Assembly: GCA_002376845.1 (NCBI GenBank) | Contig: DFOS01000003.1 | Span: 1 to 58,639, forward strand | Direction: 5' to 3' | Source of the DNA: Bdellovibrionaceae bacterium UBA3535 | GTDB lineage: Bacteria; Bdellovibrionota; Bdellovibrionia; Bdellovibrionales; UBA840 | DNA length: 58,639 nucleotides | In this document: positions 49,695 through 57,713 of the stretch, piece by piece | How positions within the stretch are numbered: position 1 is the first letter of the stretch | How the letters are laid out: each line of letters begins with the position of its first letter | The notes under the pieces: model-generated | Databases searched by the model: none | Told to the model about the DNA's origin: nothing | What the model saw: the letters and a program-made list of their open reading frames with translations, nothing else | Made by a program: the position numbers and the translations under genes

Positions 49695-49953
49695 ACTTGT
49701 TATACACTTCTTTTCTATGGCCGATTTTAATTACGCAAACAGTGACAGTTTTTTTCTGAATAGAATAAATGATTCGATAATCTCCTACCCGGAGCTTCAT
49801 CAAGCCCTTTAGGCTGCGCCGCAATGGCAAGCCATAGCGTACTGGGTCCTGCATGAGCTTTTCCTCAATGGCCCTTTTCAGAAAGTATTGAACGTCCTTA
49901 GAAATGCCTTTTAGGTCCTTCTTTACCGACTTCTTATAAACAATTTTCCACAT
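49693..49953 (-). CDS. RelE/ParE-family toxin
   Basis: An 86-residue protein typical of RelE mRNA interferases or ParE-type toxins: WKIVYKKSVKKDLKGI at the start, DPVRYGLPLRRSLKGLMKLRVGDYRIIYSI and the C-terminal VCVIKIGHRKEVY with Arg/His/Tyr residues. The ATG abuts the stop of the antitoxin-like gene (TAA-ATG), as expected for a toxin-antitoxin operon in antitoxin-first order. Its stop overlaps the end of an inverted-repeat element. Confidence 0.9.
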   Translation of the reverse strand: MWKIVYKKSVKKDLKGISKDVQYFLKRAIEEKLMQDPVRYGLPLRRSLKGLMKLRVGDYRIIYSIQKKTVTVCVIKIGHRKEVYNK

Positions 49954-50175
49954 TTATTTTTTCCAAACTTCTTCGTGGGAAACCACGTCTTCATTTTCTC
50001 GCTCAGCAACAATTTTAGCGAAATATAGATCCTCTTGAAGTTCTAGCGCCTCTTTTGTGAGCTCCAATACTATAGAGGCCAAAGAGGGGGCCCCTTTTAA
50101 CTGTCTTAGTTTTTCCAGCTCATCATAAAGACCATCATCTACAGATAGGTTGATTCTCTTTTTTGCGGTTGGCAT
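49954..50175 (-). CDS. Ribbon-helix-helix antitoxin
   Basis: A 73-residue protein starting at ATG 50175 after GGGAG. The N-terminus AKKRINLSVDDGLYDELEKLRQLKG is an RHH DNA-binding domain; the acidic C-terminus (ENEDVVSHEEVW) would wrap the toxin. The 48-codon extension to 50319 runs through the promoter and repeat and is rejected. It likely represses its own promoter through the direct repeats at 50192-50211. Confidence 0.87.
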   Translation of the reverse strand: MPTAKKRINLSVDDGLYDELEKLRQLKGAPSLASIVLELTKEALELQEDLYFAKIVAERENEDVVSHEEVWKK

Positions 50176-50191
50176 AATATCTCCCAAAATA

Positions 50192-50231
50192 AGTGTAACA
50201 CCAGTGTAACATATATTTTGTCTGGGGACAA
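50192..50231 (-). promoter_or_regulatory. Promoter and direct-repeat operator of the RelE/RHH operon
   Basis: On the minus strand TTGTCC (50226-50231), a 17-base spacer and an extended -10 TGTTACACT (50203-50211). The nine bases TGTTACACT occur twice, 11 bases apart (also 50192-50200), overlapping the -10 and the start of transcription. One helical turn between repeats suits an RHH dimer pair. Confidence 0.7.
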
Positions 50232-50235
50232 GTTT

Positions 50236-50391
50236 AAACTGCTCCCTTTTTATGTTGTTAAGGCAAGAAATTATCATGTAATTACATAGACTTGCCCTAG
50301 AAATCAGGGCGCTGCCCAAGGCCGATTCTTAAGATCGCGCGAGCCATCAAGTACTTAGGATATCATTAGCAACAACAAAAGGGAGCACTTT
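50236..50391. repeat. Inverted-repeat element, copy C (MITE-like)
   Basis: From AAACTGCTCCCTTTTTATG (50236, continuing TTGTTAA) to the 26-base right end (50366-50391) identical to copy B. The right end abuts the fabF stop codon (50392-50394). Copies B and C together bracket the toxin-antitoxin operon. Confidence 0.7.
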
Positions 50392-51660
50392 CTAGATTTT
50401 TGAAAACAGCAAGCAGGCATTGGTGCCGCCAAAACCAAAGCTGTTGTTCAGCACATGCCGAATGTTTTTCTCTCTAGCAACTAGCGGCACGTAGTCCAAG
50501 CGGCAATCCTCATCAGGATTTTCCAGGTTCATCGTAGGAGGAATGCGTCCGCTATTTAAGCTGAGGATGGCAAAAACGGATTCCAAGGCCCCCGCAGCCC
50601 CGAGCAAATGCCCGGTAACGGATTTGGTAGAAGAGATCCAAATATTTTTTGCATGCTCGCCAAACAAGCCCTCAATGGCAATGCTCTCTAGAGGATCGCC
50701 AGTGGGGGTGGAGGTGCCGTGGGCATTGATATAATCGATGTCGTGGATCTCCAGTCCGGCATCTTCGATGGCCATTTGCATAGCGCGCTTGCCGCCTTCT
50801 CCTTCGGGAGCAGGGGAGGTCATATGATTGGCATCGGAGGTAGCACCATAGCCCGTCACTTCGGCGTAGATGGTGGCACCTCGGCGTTCCGCGGATTCGT
50901 AGTCTTCTAAAATTAGGGTTCCGGCCCCTTCTCCTAGCACAAAACCATCGCGTCCCTTGTCCCAGGGGCGGGAGGCCGACCTGGGCGCATCATTACGGGT
51001 AGACAGGGCTTTCATGGCAGAAAAACCAGCCATGGCCATGGGGCAGATGGTGGATTCACTGCCGCCAGCTACCATGACATCACAAATGCCATCACGAATG
51101 TATCTTACCGCTTCGCCTATGGCGTGCGATCCCGAGGAACAAGCGCTGGTGACCGAATAATTCGGACCCTTGGCTCCAAGTAAAATGCTAAGTTGTCCGG
51201 CGGCTAGATTGGTAATGACTTTCGGTATGAAAAACGGAGTCACCCTTGAGGGGCCACGTTTGAGTAGAATTTCATGTTGCTCTTCAATGATGGGAAGGCC
51301 GCCCATTCCAACGCCAATGAAAACGCCGGTCTTTTCACTTGGAAGACTTTCCTTATTTAGACCCGCATCTTCTAGAGCCATCATACTGGCGGCAATGGAA
51401 TACTGAATAAAAAGATCCATTTTTTTCACTTCTTTAGCCGGCAAAAACGGGCTTATATCAAAGCCTTTTACCTCGCCGGCAATTTGCGAGGCGTAGTCGC
51501 TGGCATCAAAGCGGGTGATGGTGTCTATGCCGCTCTCCCCCTGACAGGCTTTTTGAAAGCTGTCCTTTGCACTTAAACCAAGTGGCGAGACGGCCCCCAC
51601 ACCTGTGACCACAACACGACGCTGCGGCTTCGAGGCGCGAAAAAAACGGTTCTCACTCAT
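50392..51660 (-). CDS. fabF: Beta-ketoacyl-ACP synthase II FabF
   Basis: Elongates acyl-ACP by condensation with malonyl-ACP. The 422-residue protein has the Cys-His-His triad: TSACSSGSHAIG, NAHGTSTPTGD and KSVTGHLLGAAGA. The C-terminal NSFGFGGTNACLLF is conserved. It is the last gene of the fab operon, one base after the acpP stop; the inverted-repeat element follows immediately. Confidence 0.96.
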   Translation of the reverse strand: MSENRFFRASKPQRRVVVTGVGAVSPLGLSAKDSFQKACQGESGIDTITRFDASDYASQIAGEVKGFDISPFLPAKEVKKMDLFIQYSIAASMMALEDAGLNKESLPSEKTGVFIGVGMGGLPIIEEQHEILLKRGPSRVTPFFIPKVITNLAAGQLSILLGAKGPNYSVTSACSSGSHAIGEAVRYIRDGICDVMVAGGSESTICPMAMAGFSAMKALSTRNDAPRSASRPWDKGRDGFVLGEGAGTLILEDYESAERRGATIYAEVTGYGATSDANHMTSPAPEGEGGKRAMQMAIEDAGLEIHDIDYINAHGTSTPTGDPLESIAIEGLFGEHAKNIWISSTKSVTGHLLGAAGALESVFAILSLNSGRIPPTMNLENPDEDCRLDYVPLVAREKNIRHVLNNSFGFGGTNACLLFSKI

Positions 51661-51661
51661 T

Positions 51662-51898
51662 TTACAATTTGCCTTTTTCTTTTAGGTAATTGCTTACATC
51701 ACCCACGGTACGAAGTTTTTCGGCTTCTTCATCGGGGATTTCCACATCGAATTTTTCTTCCATGGTCATGATAAGCTCTACAATATCTAAGCTATCCGCT
51801 CCCAGATCATCAATAAAAGAAGCCTCTTCTTTTACGCGATCCTCATCCACACCGAGTTGCTCCACAATCAATGCTTTTAAATTTGTATCTACCGACAT
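51662..51898 (-). CDS. acpP: Acyl carrier protein AcpP
   Basis: A 78-residue acidic helical carrier. The phosphopantetheine Ser is in GADSLDIVEL and the C-terminus is VGDVSNYLKEKG. ATG 51898 follows GGAGG with a 4-base spacer (reading GGAGGACCCATG); the 11-codon extension to 51931 would overlap fabG and is rejected. It sits 13 bases after fabG and one base before fabF. Confidence 0.96.
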   Translation of the reverse strand: MSVDTNLKALIVEQLGVDEDRVKEEASFIDDLGADSLDIVELIMTMEEKFDVEIPDEEAEKLRTVGDVSNYLKEKGKL

Positions 51899-51911
51899 GG
51901 GTCCTCCTATT

Positions 51912-52655
51912 TTACATTCTAAGTCCACCATTCACATGAATGGTTTGGCCGGTTATATAACTTGCTTCATTACTTAATAAAAAACTTACCACGCTGGCAA
52001 CTTCTTCGGCCTCGGCAATTCGGCCTAAGGGAATCGAGGCAAGAATTTTTTCTTTTACCTCATCTCCTAAAGAATCGGTCATCTCCGTGGCAATAAAACC
52101 CGGGGCAACAGAGTTGGCGCGCACATTTCTAGAGGCCATTTCATTGGCAAGGGATCGGGTGAAGGCCTCAATACCTGCTTTCGAGGCAGCGTAATTGGCT
52201 TGTCCAGAATTGCCGGTATGAGCAATCACACTGGATAGATTCACTATGCTGCCGCCGCGAGCTTTCATCATGGTCTTCAATACTGCTTTCGAGCAAAGGT
52301 AGGTGCCTTTTAAATTGGTTTGAATGACCGAATCAAAATCCTCTTCTTTCATGCGAAGTAAAATTTGATCCTTCGTAATGCCGGCATTGTTGACCAGGCC
52401 ATTTAGACCACCCAGTTTTTTGATGGTCTCTTGCATAATGCTATCGACCTTCTCCGCTTCGGCTAGATTTAAAGAAAAGTGAAAATGCCCTTCGCCGGGA
52501 AGTTCCTTCAGCAGAGCTTCCGCCGCATCCACTCGGGAAGCATAACTAAAAGCAAGCCGGGCCCCTTGGCTGGCTAGTTTTTTAACAATAGCCTTACCAA
52601 TACCGCGGGAGCCGCCGGTGACGATGATATTTTGCCCTGCCAAATTAGCGCTCAT
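51912..52655 (-). CDS. fabG: 3-oxoacyl-ACP reductase FabG
   Basis: NADPH-dependent short-chain dehydrogenase, 247 residues. The nucleotide motif is TGGSRGIG, NNAG is intact, and the catalytic Ser-Tyr-Lys is in NLSSVIAH, with YAASKAG. The C-terminus YITGQTIHVNGGLRM is typical of FabG. It overlaps the end of fabD by 11 bases. Confidence 0.95.
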   Translation of the reverse strand: MSANLAGQNIIVTGGSRGIGKAIVKKLASQGARLAFSYASRVDAAEALLKELPGEGHFHFSLNLAEAEKVDSIMQETIKKLGGLNGLVNNAGITKDQILLRMKEEDFDSVIQTNLKGTYLCSKAVLKTMMKARGGSIVNLSSVIAHTGNSGQANYAASKAGIEAFTRSLANEMASRNVRANSVAPGFIATEMTDSLGDEVKEKILASIPLGRIAEAEEVASVVSFLLSNEASYITGQTIHVNGGLRM

Positions 52656-53592
52656 GAAAGTCCAATCTTTGCTCTAAATTCTTAAAATCATCCAAGTTTT
52701 GAATATTGAAAGATTGAATCCCATTAGAGTCAATTTTTTTCACTAAGGAGCTTAAGACTTTGCCAGGGCCCACTTCGAGCACCTTAGTAACCCCTAGCTC
52801 CTGCATGCGCTGAATGCTAGCTGTCCAACGCACCGAGCCAGTTATTTGCCGGATCAAATTGCTCCTTAGTTCCTCGGGATCAATTGATTCTTTGGCTGTA
52901 AAGTTTTGCACAACGGGCGCCTGGGGGCTTTGCATATCCGTGCTAGTTAGTAGCGTCTGCATATGCTCCTCCGCTTTTTGCATTAGGGAGCAGTGAAAAG
53001 GGGCGCTAACTTTTAGCGGGATCATTTTCCATTTTTTGCCAAATTTTGACTGCGTATCATAATTCTTCAGCCTTTCCACTGCCGCGCTTTCGCCGCTTAC
53101 CACCAGCTGGCCGGGCGAGTTGTAGTTGGCTACCTCGATCACGCCATTGATATCCGCAAGTGCTTGCAGCAAATCTTTTTCTTCGGCTCCCATGACGGCC
53201 AACATGGCGCCCTTACCAACGGGAACCGCCTTTTGCATGGCCAGGCCTCGCTCTCGGGTCAGTTTTAAAGCATCGGCATAGGAGATAACTTCATTGGCAA
53301 CAAAAGCGGAGTATTCCCCTAGGGAGTGTCCGGCGCTAATGCGTGCCGGGATATCGTAAACTTCCTTTAGTGCACGGTAATACGCGGTGGAAGAGGTCAA
53401 AAGAGCTGGCTGTGTATTTGCCGTAAGATGGAGTTCATTTTTTGGATCTTCAAAAAGTAGCTCCACCATATCCATATGCAAAGTATCGCTGGCTTCTTCC
53501 ACGGCCAGTTTGGCACTGGCAAAATTGTCGTACAAAAACTTGGCCATACCCACTGTCTGCGAGCCTTGGCCAGGAAATAAGTAGGCAATCAT
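52645..53592 (-). CDS. fabD: Malonyl-CoA:ACP transacylase FabD
   Basis: Loads malonate onto ACP. 315 residues; the N-terminal LFPGQGSQTVGMAKF, nucleophile GHSLGEYSA, Arg in LTRERGLAMQ and His in APFHCSLM are all present. The ATG follows GGAGGAAAATT. About 85 bases separate it from fabH. Confidence 0.95.
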   Translation of the reverse strand: MIAYLFPGQGSQTVGMAKFLYDNFASAKLAVEEASDTLHMDMVELLFEDPKNELHLTANTQPALLTSSTAYYRALKEVYDIPARISAGHSLGEYSAFVANEVISYADALKLTRERGLAMQKAVPVGKGAMLAVMGAEEKDLLQALADINGVIEVANYNSPGQLVVSGESAAVERLKNYDTQSKFGKKWKMIPLKVSAPFHCSLMQKAEEHMQTLLTSTDMQSPQAPVVQNFTAKESIDPEELRSNLIRQITGSVRWTASIQRMQELGVTKVLEVGPGKVLSSLVKKIDSNGIQSFNIQNLDDFKNLEQRLDFHER

Positions 53593-53677
53593 AATTTTCC
53601 TCCGCTATGAGTCTGATGTTAGTGGATGATGAGAATCTGTCCATAGAATCTTAAAAAGCCTATGCCAAGCTGCGTGA

Positions 53678-54658
53678 TTAGTAGGTGAGTAGTATGCTGC
53701 CGCTTGTGAGCCCTGCGCCAAAGGCAGTGAGCAAGATTTTTTGGCCGCGTTGGATGCGTCCGTCCACCACCGCTTCATCAAAAGCTATGGGCACTGTGGC
53801 TGCCGAGGTGTTGCCGGTTTGATCCACATTCATAATGACCTTTTCATTTGCGATACCAAAAAACTTGGCTACGGCATCTATGATGCGGGCATTGGCCTGA
53901 TGGGGAACAAGCCAGGAGATCTCTTCTTCTTTTGTACCGCTACTTTCCAGTACGCGCTGACAAGATAGATTCATCGTGCGTACAGCATTTTTAAAGATTT
54001 CTTTGCCTTTCATGCGCATGAAGTGGGATTTTTCATCCAAAACTTTTTGGCTAAAAGGCAAGCGCGAGCCACCAGCCGGCAATTCGAAAAGATCTCCGAG
54101 GGAGCCGTCGGCAGCTAGGTCGATGGCGTGAAATGCAGAGTCCCCATCACTGGGTTGCAAGATCATAGCACCGGCACCATCGCCAAAAAGGATGCTGGTA
54201 TTGCGATCCTCGTAATTCACAAAACGGGACAATACCTCTGCACCAACTACCAAGATGTTTTTGTAATTGCCGCTCTTAATAAGAGAGTCGGCCAGGCTCA
54301 TGCCGTAGACAAAACCCGAGCAAGCCGCCGAGATATCTAGAGCAGGAATTTTGCGGCAGCCAAGTTTGTTTTGTAGTACGCAGGCGCTGGAGGGCATGAT
54401 CTGATCCCCGCTAACGGTGGCAAACAGGATAAAGTCCACATCCTCTGCAAGCAGGTTGGCCGCATCCAAAGCGCGGCGAGATGCCATGAGGGCTAGATCC
54501 GTGGCGTTTTCATTTTCGCTGGCGATATTTCGCGAGTGGATACCGGTTCGCTCTACAATCCACTCGTGATTGGTTTCTACTTTTTTTTCTAAATCGAAAT
54601 TGGTTAGACGTCTTTCTGGCAGGTAGGAGCCAGTCCCCGCAATCCTTGTCGTATTCAT
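53678..54658 (-). CDS. fabH: Beta-ketoacyl-ACP synthase III FabH
   Basis: Starts fatty-acid synthesis by joining acetyl-CoA and malonyl-ACP. About 326 residues with Cys113 in SAACSGFVYG, His in WLVPHQANARI and Asn in DQTGNTSAATVP. ATG 54658 has AGGA five bases upstream; an ATG two codons earlier touches AGG. In most genomes plsX lies between rpmF and fabH; here only about 20 bases separate them. Confidence 0.95.
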   Translation of the reverse strand: MNTTRIAGTGSYLPERRLTNFDLEKKVETNHEWIVERTGIHSRNIASENENATDLALMASRRALDAANLLAEDVDFILFATVSGDQIMPSSACVLQNKLGCRKIPALDISAACSGFVYGMSLADSLIKSGNYKNILVVGAEVLSRFVNYEDRNTSILFGDGAGAMILQPSDGDSAFHAIDLAADGSLGDLFELPAGGSRLPFSQKVLDEKSHFMRMKGKEIFKNAVRTMNLSCQRVLESSGTKEEEISWLVPHQANARIIDAVAKFFGIANEKVIMNVDQTGNTSAATVPIAFDEAVVDGRIQRGQKILLTAFGAGLTSGSILLTY

Positions 54659-54679
54659 CTTCATCCTATGAAATAGGGA

Positions 54680-54856
54680 TTAATCGACTCTTAAAACTTC
54701 TTTACCGCGGTAGTAGCCACATTCGTTGCAAACACGGTGGGGGCGAGTAATAGCACCACAATTTTCGCAAGTACTGTCGGCAGAGCGGCTAAGAAAGTCA
54801 TGGGATCTACGATGTCCGCGACGCGATCGGCTGATTTTACTCTTCGGTTCTGGCAT
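54680..54856 (-). CDS. rpmF: Large-subunit ribosomal protein bL32
   Basis: A 58-residue ribosomal protein starting PEPKSKISRSRRGHRRSHD, with the zinc-type CENCG and CNECGYYRGKEV Cys pairs, so it is the four-Cys form. ATG 54856 follows AGGTG. It lies between yceD and fabH in the classic order of the fatty-acid cluster. Confidence 0.95.
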   Translation of the reverse strand: MPEPKSKISRSRRGHRRSHDFLSRSADSTCENCGAITRPHRVCNECGYYRGKEVLRVD

Positions 54857-54897
54857 AATTCACCTCTGGTTTCTTAAAGGCTGAGAAACTAAAGCCA

Positions 54898-55461
54898 CTA
54901 ATGCTTGTTGTCAATCTTTATGTTTTTTAGTGCAGCTAGGCCCAAATGCCCAATACGCTTATTATTTGAGCAGCCGCATTCCTCTTTATTCAAATTTGCC
55001 CCACATTCGCTGCAAAGGCCTTTGCAGCTCTCTTTGCAGCGCGGGTGTGCGGGCAAAGTAAAGGCCACCATTTCATTGATAAAATCAGGCAAATAAAACT
55101 GCTCCCCCTCAAGGCCTGCAAGCACTTCTACTTCTGAATCCATAAGATCCTTGGGCGTATGGGAGGCTTTCATTTTATTCACCCATTGGGGGGCTAAAAT
55201 TTCATGAAATTTTTCATCAATGGGGTAGGCAAAGTTTTCTGTACAAAATCCACATTGTAGATCCGCGGTGGCTTGAAACTCGCCCTTGCATTCATAGTGG
55301 GGGCCAACCTTATGAAAGTCGGCCCTTAGCTTGATGGCATGTTTTTGTAAAAAAGGCTCCAGCTTGCTAGTAAAGTCCGAGTCCTTCTCGTTAAACTCCC
55401 GCCGCTCACCTTCTTCGGAAACATGGCCTAAATCAATTATGGGATCCTTTAAATTCTTCAT
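54898..55461 (-). CDS. DUF177/YceD-family protein
   Basis: A 187-residue protein of the YceD family, linked to 23S rRNA or ribosome maturation and almost always placed before rpmF. The Cys pairs CGFCTENF and CKGLCSECGANLN are typical, as is the C-terminal LGLAALKNIK. It heads the fab operon, divergent from the second DUF4423-type gene. The GCAGGC before the ATG is a weak site. Confidence 0.88.
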   Translation of the reverse strand: MKNLKDPIIDLGHVSEEGERREFNEKDSDFTSKLEPFLQKHAIKLRADFHKVGPHYECKGEFQATADLQCGFCTENFAYPIDEKFHEILAPQWVNKMKASHTPKDLMDSEVEVLAGLEGEQFYLPDFINEMVAFTLPAHPRCKESCKGLCSECGANLNKEECGCSNNKRIGHLGLAALKNIKIDNKH

Positions 55462-55568
55462 GCCTGCAAACTACTACTTTTTTTCTATCTGTGTAGTGAA
55501 AAACCAGAAAATATAGAATCTTCGCACTAGCGTTTGCCTACTTTCGTGTTTGCGTCTAGATAAGCTGT

Positions 55569-56516
55569 ATGAGCTTAGTGACTAGCCGATTGCTTAAAAC
55601 CTTACGTGGCCAAGACACCACCAAAAAAATGAGTGAGAGTCTTGGTTTTCGCTTTGATAAATACTACCGCTGGGAAAATGACTACCAGAGGGTGGATTTG
55701 GTGGAGTTTTTTCATCTATGTGAAAAGAAGCAAGTTCCCATTCATAAAATTTTTCAAGAAGTCTTGGGGATTTCATTGCAGGAACTTTCGCAAACAGGGA
55801 TTTTAAAGGCATTATTTGCTGAGTGGGGACAGCCTTCTAACACATTGGTAGAAAAAGAGCTGGGCTTTTCCAAAGTGAAATGGTGGCGTCTGCGTAATGG
55901 TGAGAGTCGTTTTAGCTTGGAAGAGTTTTTTTCGCTGGTGGAGCTATTAACTGGTCGGGCAAATTTGGTAATAGAAGCTTTGGCGCCAAATTCTCGCTCT
56001 AAATTTTTACAGCAGGCTCATGCCGAATATGAAACGCGCATGCAATATCTGATCGACAATCCCATAATCGCCAGACTCTATTGCGCCCTTTGTCTTCGCT
56101 CCTATCGTCAAGCCCATCCTGATCATCGATATGAAGTATTAGCAAAAGAATTGGCTTTGAAAGAGGAGGAGGTAAAAAAAATATGTGCCTCACTCATCAA
56201 GGATGGGATTTTACAGGACAGGGGCGGACTGCTGGAGCTTACGCAGTTTAAGGTGCATGTAAAATCAAGAGAAAAACAAGTGCATGAATCTTTGTTTCTC
56301 TACTCCCTAGAGGAGGCCAATCGTGTTGCCAATAAGTCGCCGCGAGCCTTGGCGGCTAGTCATTTTCAGTTTGCACCTGTGAGCGAAGATGCCTACCAAA
56401 AGATACGAGAAATCATGTGCAAGAACTACAAAGAGATCATTGAGGTAATTGACAATGATGACCAAGAGGCCCGCGACTTTGTCGTCAACTTCTTGCAAAT
56501 GTTGAATCGCTACTGA
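55569..56516 (+). CDS. DUF4423-type protein with two N-terminal HTH-like repeats
   Basis: A 315-residue protein. Residues ~20-60 (ESLGFRFDKYYRWENDYQRVDLVEFFHLC) and ~93-130 (KELGFSKVKWWRLRNGE, then SRFSLEEFFSLV) look like a duplicated XRE-like helix-turn-helix. A winged-helix-like region (YEVLAKELALKEEEVKKICASLIKDGIL) and a C-terminus as in TIGR02147/DUF4423 proteins (FQFAPVSEDAYQKIREIMCKNY) follow. TTGCCT (55534-55539) and TAGATA (55557-55562), 17 bases apart, would start RNA at the ATG, but the -10 is poor. The E1-like gene follows. Confidence 0.72.
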   Translation: MSLVTSRLLKTLRGQDTTKKMSESLGFRFDKYYRWENDYQRVDLVEFFHLCEKKQVPIHKIFQEVLGISLQELSQTGILKALFAEWGQPSNTLVEKELGFSKVKWWRLRNGESRFSLEEFFSLVELLTGRANLVIEALAPNSRSKFLQQAHAEYETRMQYLIDNPIIARLYCALCLRSYRQAHPDHRYEVLAKELALKEEEVKKICASLIKDGILQDRGGLLELTQFKVHVKSREKQVHESLFLYSLEEANRVANKSPRALAASHFQFAPVSEDAYQKIREIMCKNYKEIIEVIDNDDQEARDFVVNFLQMLNRY

Positions 56517-56588
56517 TTTTGAAACTTGCCGTTACAATATAACAAAAAGAGATTTGCCGCTCGGTCTGCAAAACGTAGGCTATTGCTA

Positions 56589-57533
56589 ATGCAAGATTTT
56601 GATTATCAAGAAGCCTTTTCTAGAAACCTTGGTTGGTTAAGTGAGCTGGACCAAGCGAAGGTGGCCAACTACCGCATTGCTTTGCCCGGTTTGGGTGGTG
56701 TGGGTGGTCACCATTTGCATAGCCTATTGCGTCTGGGTTTTCAGAAATTTCATATTGCGGATATGGACACCTTTGATCTGGCAAATTTCAATCGACAAAT
56801 GGGGGCACAGGTTTCCACTATCGGTAAGGAAAAGACCCAGGTTTTATATGACATGGCCAAAGATATAAATCCCAATGCAGAAATCAAAATTTTTTCTCAA
56901 GGCGTACATGAAGGCAATATGCCAAGCTTTCTCAATGGCGTGGACTTGGTAATTGATTGCTTGGATGTCTTTGTTTTAGAGACGCGGCGAAAGCTCTACG
57001 GTTTAGCAGAAAAAATGAAGATTCCAGTGATTTCTGCTGCGCCCTTGGGAATGGGAACTTCTGTGATGGTTTTCTCCCCTGAGAAAATGCCTTTTAACCG
57101 GTATTTTGCCTTTGATGATCAGAATTTAAAAGAAGAGGAAATGGTCCTTTACTTTTTGGCCGGTATGAGTCCTTGGATCATGCATGCCTCCTATTTGGCG
57201 GCACCAGAAAAAATTGTTTTGCGTCAAAGAAAGGTTTCCTCTTTAAATATCGGTTGCAGTTCCGCCGCCTCGGCGGCCGCCGCAATTGCCTTAAAGCTTT
57301 GTATCCAGCGAGGCAAAATCCTTTATGCTCCTTGGGGCTATCAAGTGGATTTTTTCCATAACAAATTAAAAAAATTTTGGCGCCCTTTTGGCAACCGCAA
57401 TCTTTTGCAAAAGCTATTGATTCGCTATATGAATCGTCGTTTTGCTAAGGAGCCAGTCGTCGTGGCTCAACATGCAAGTCAAAGCTCGAAAAAGCATAGT
57501 GGTTCGGAAGCGGCTAGATCCTATTTAGGTTAA
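56589..57533 (+). CDS. E1-like adenylyltransferase (ThiF/MoeB/HesA family)
   Basis: A 314-residue protein with the E1 nucleotide-binding core: LPGLGGVGGHHLHSLLRLGF, then ADMDTFDLANFNRQ with the Arg finger, GKEKTQVLYDMAKDINP and VIDCLDVF. The Cys-X2-Cys zinc pairs of MoeB/ThiF are absent, and no obvious catalytic Cys loop is seen, so it may adenylate without a thioester step. The C-terminus is basic and ends in a Ser/His/Lys tail. ATG 56589 is used; earlier codons to 56526 lack a binding site. No ubiquitin-like partner is encoded nearby. Confidence 0.8.
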   Translation: MQDFDYQEAFSRNLGWLSELDQAKVANYRIALPGLGGVGGHHLHSLLRLGFQKFHIADMDTFDLANFNRQMGAQVSTIGKEKTQVLYDMAKDINPNAEIKIFSQGVHEGNMPSFLNGVDLVIDCLDVFVLETRRKLYGLAEKMKIPVISAAPLGMGTSVMVFSPEKMPFNRYFAFDDQNLKEEEMVLYFLAGMSPWIMHASYLAAPEKIVLRQRKVSSLNIGCSSAASAAAAIALKLCIQRGKILYAPWGYQVDFFHNKLKKFWRPFGNRNLLQKLLIRYMNRRFAKEPVVVAQHASQSSKKHSGSEAARSYLG

Positions 57534-57713
57534 ATTGCCTATCCGAAATACAAACGATCTCTCCTAGATTCGGACAATTCATCTGCTCAAATCCCCATAA
57601 ATGACTCCTTACATTTTGGCACGCTTTGCATAAGAGAAATCAGAAAAATAAGCGGGGCTAGAAAATATTTGCCTTGCTGCTGGGGGAGATTTTCAGCAAA
57701 CTAGGAGGCCGTA

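Noticed and set aside
57614..57632. TTTTGGCACGCTTTGCA looks like a sigma-54 promoter before the coiled-coil gene
   Set aside because: The GG and GC are 8 bases apart; sigma-54 needs 10. The match is chance or non-functional.
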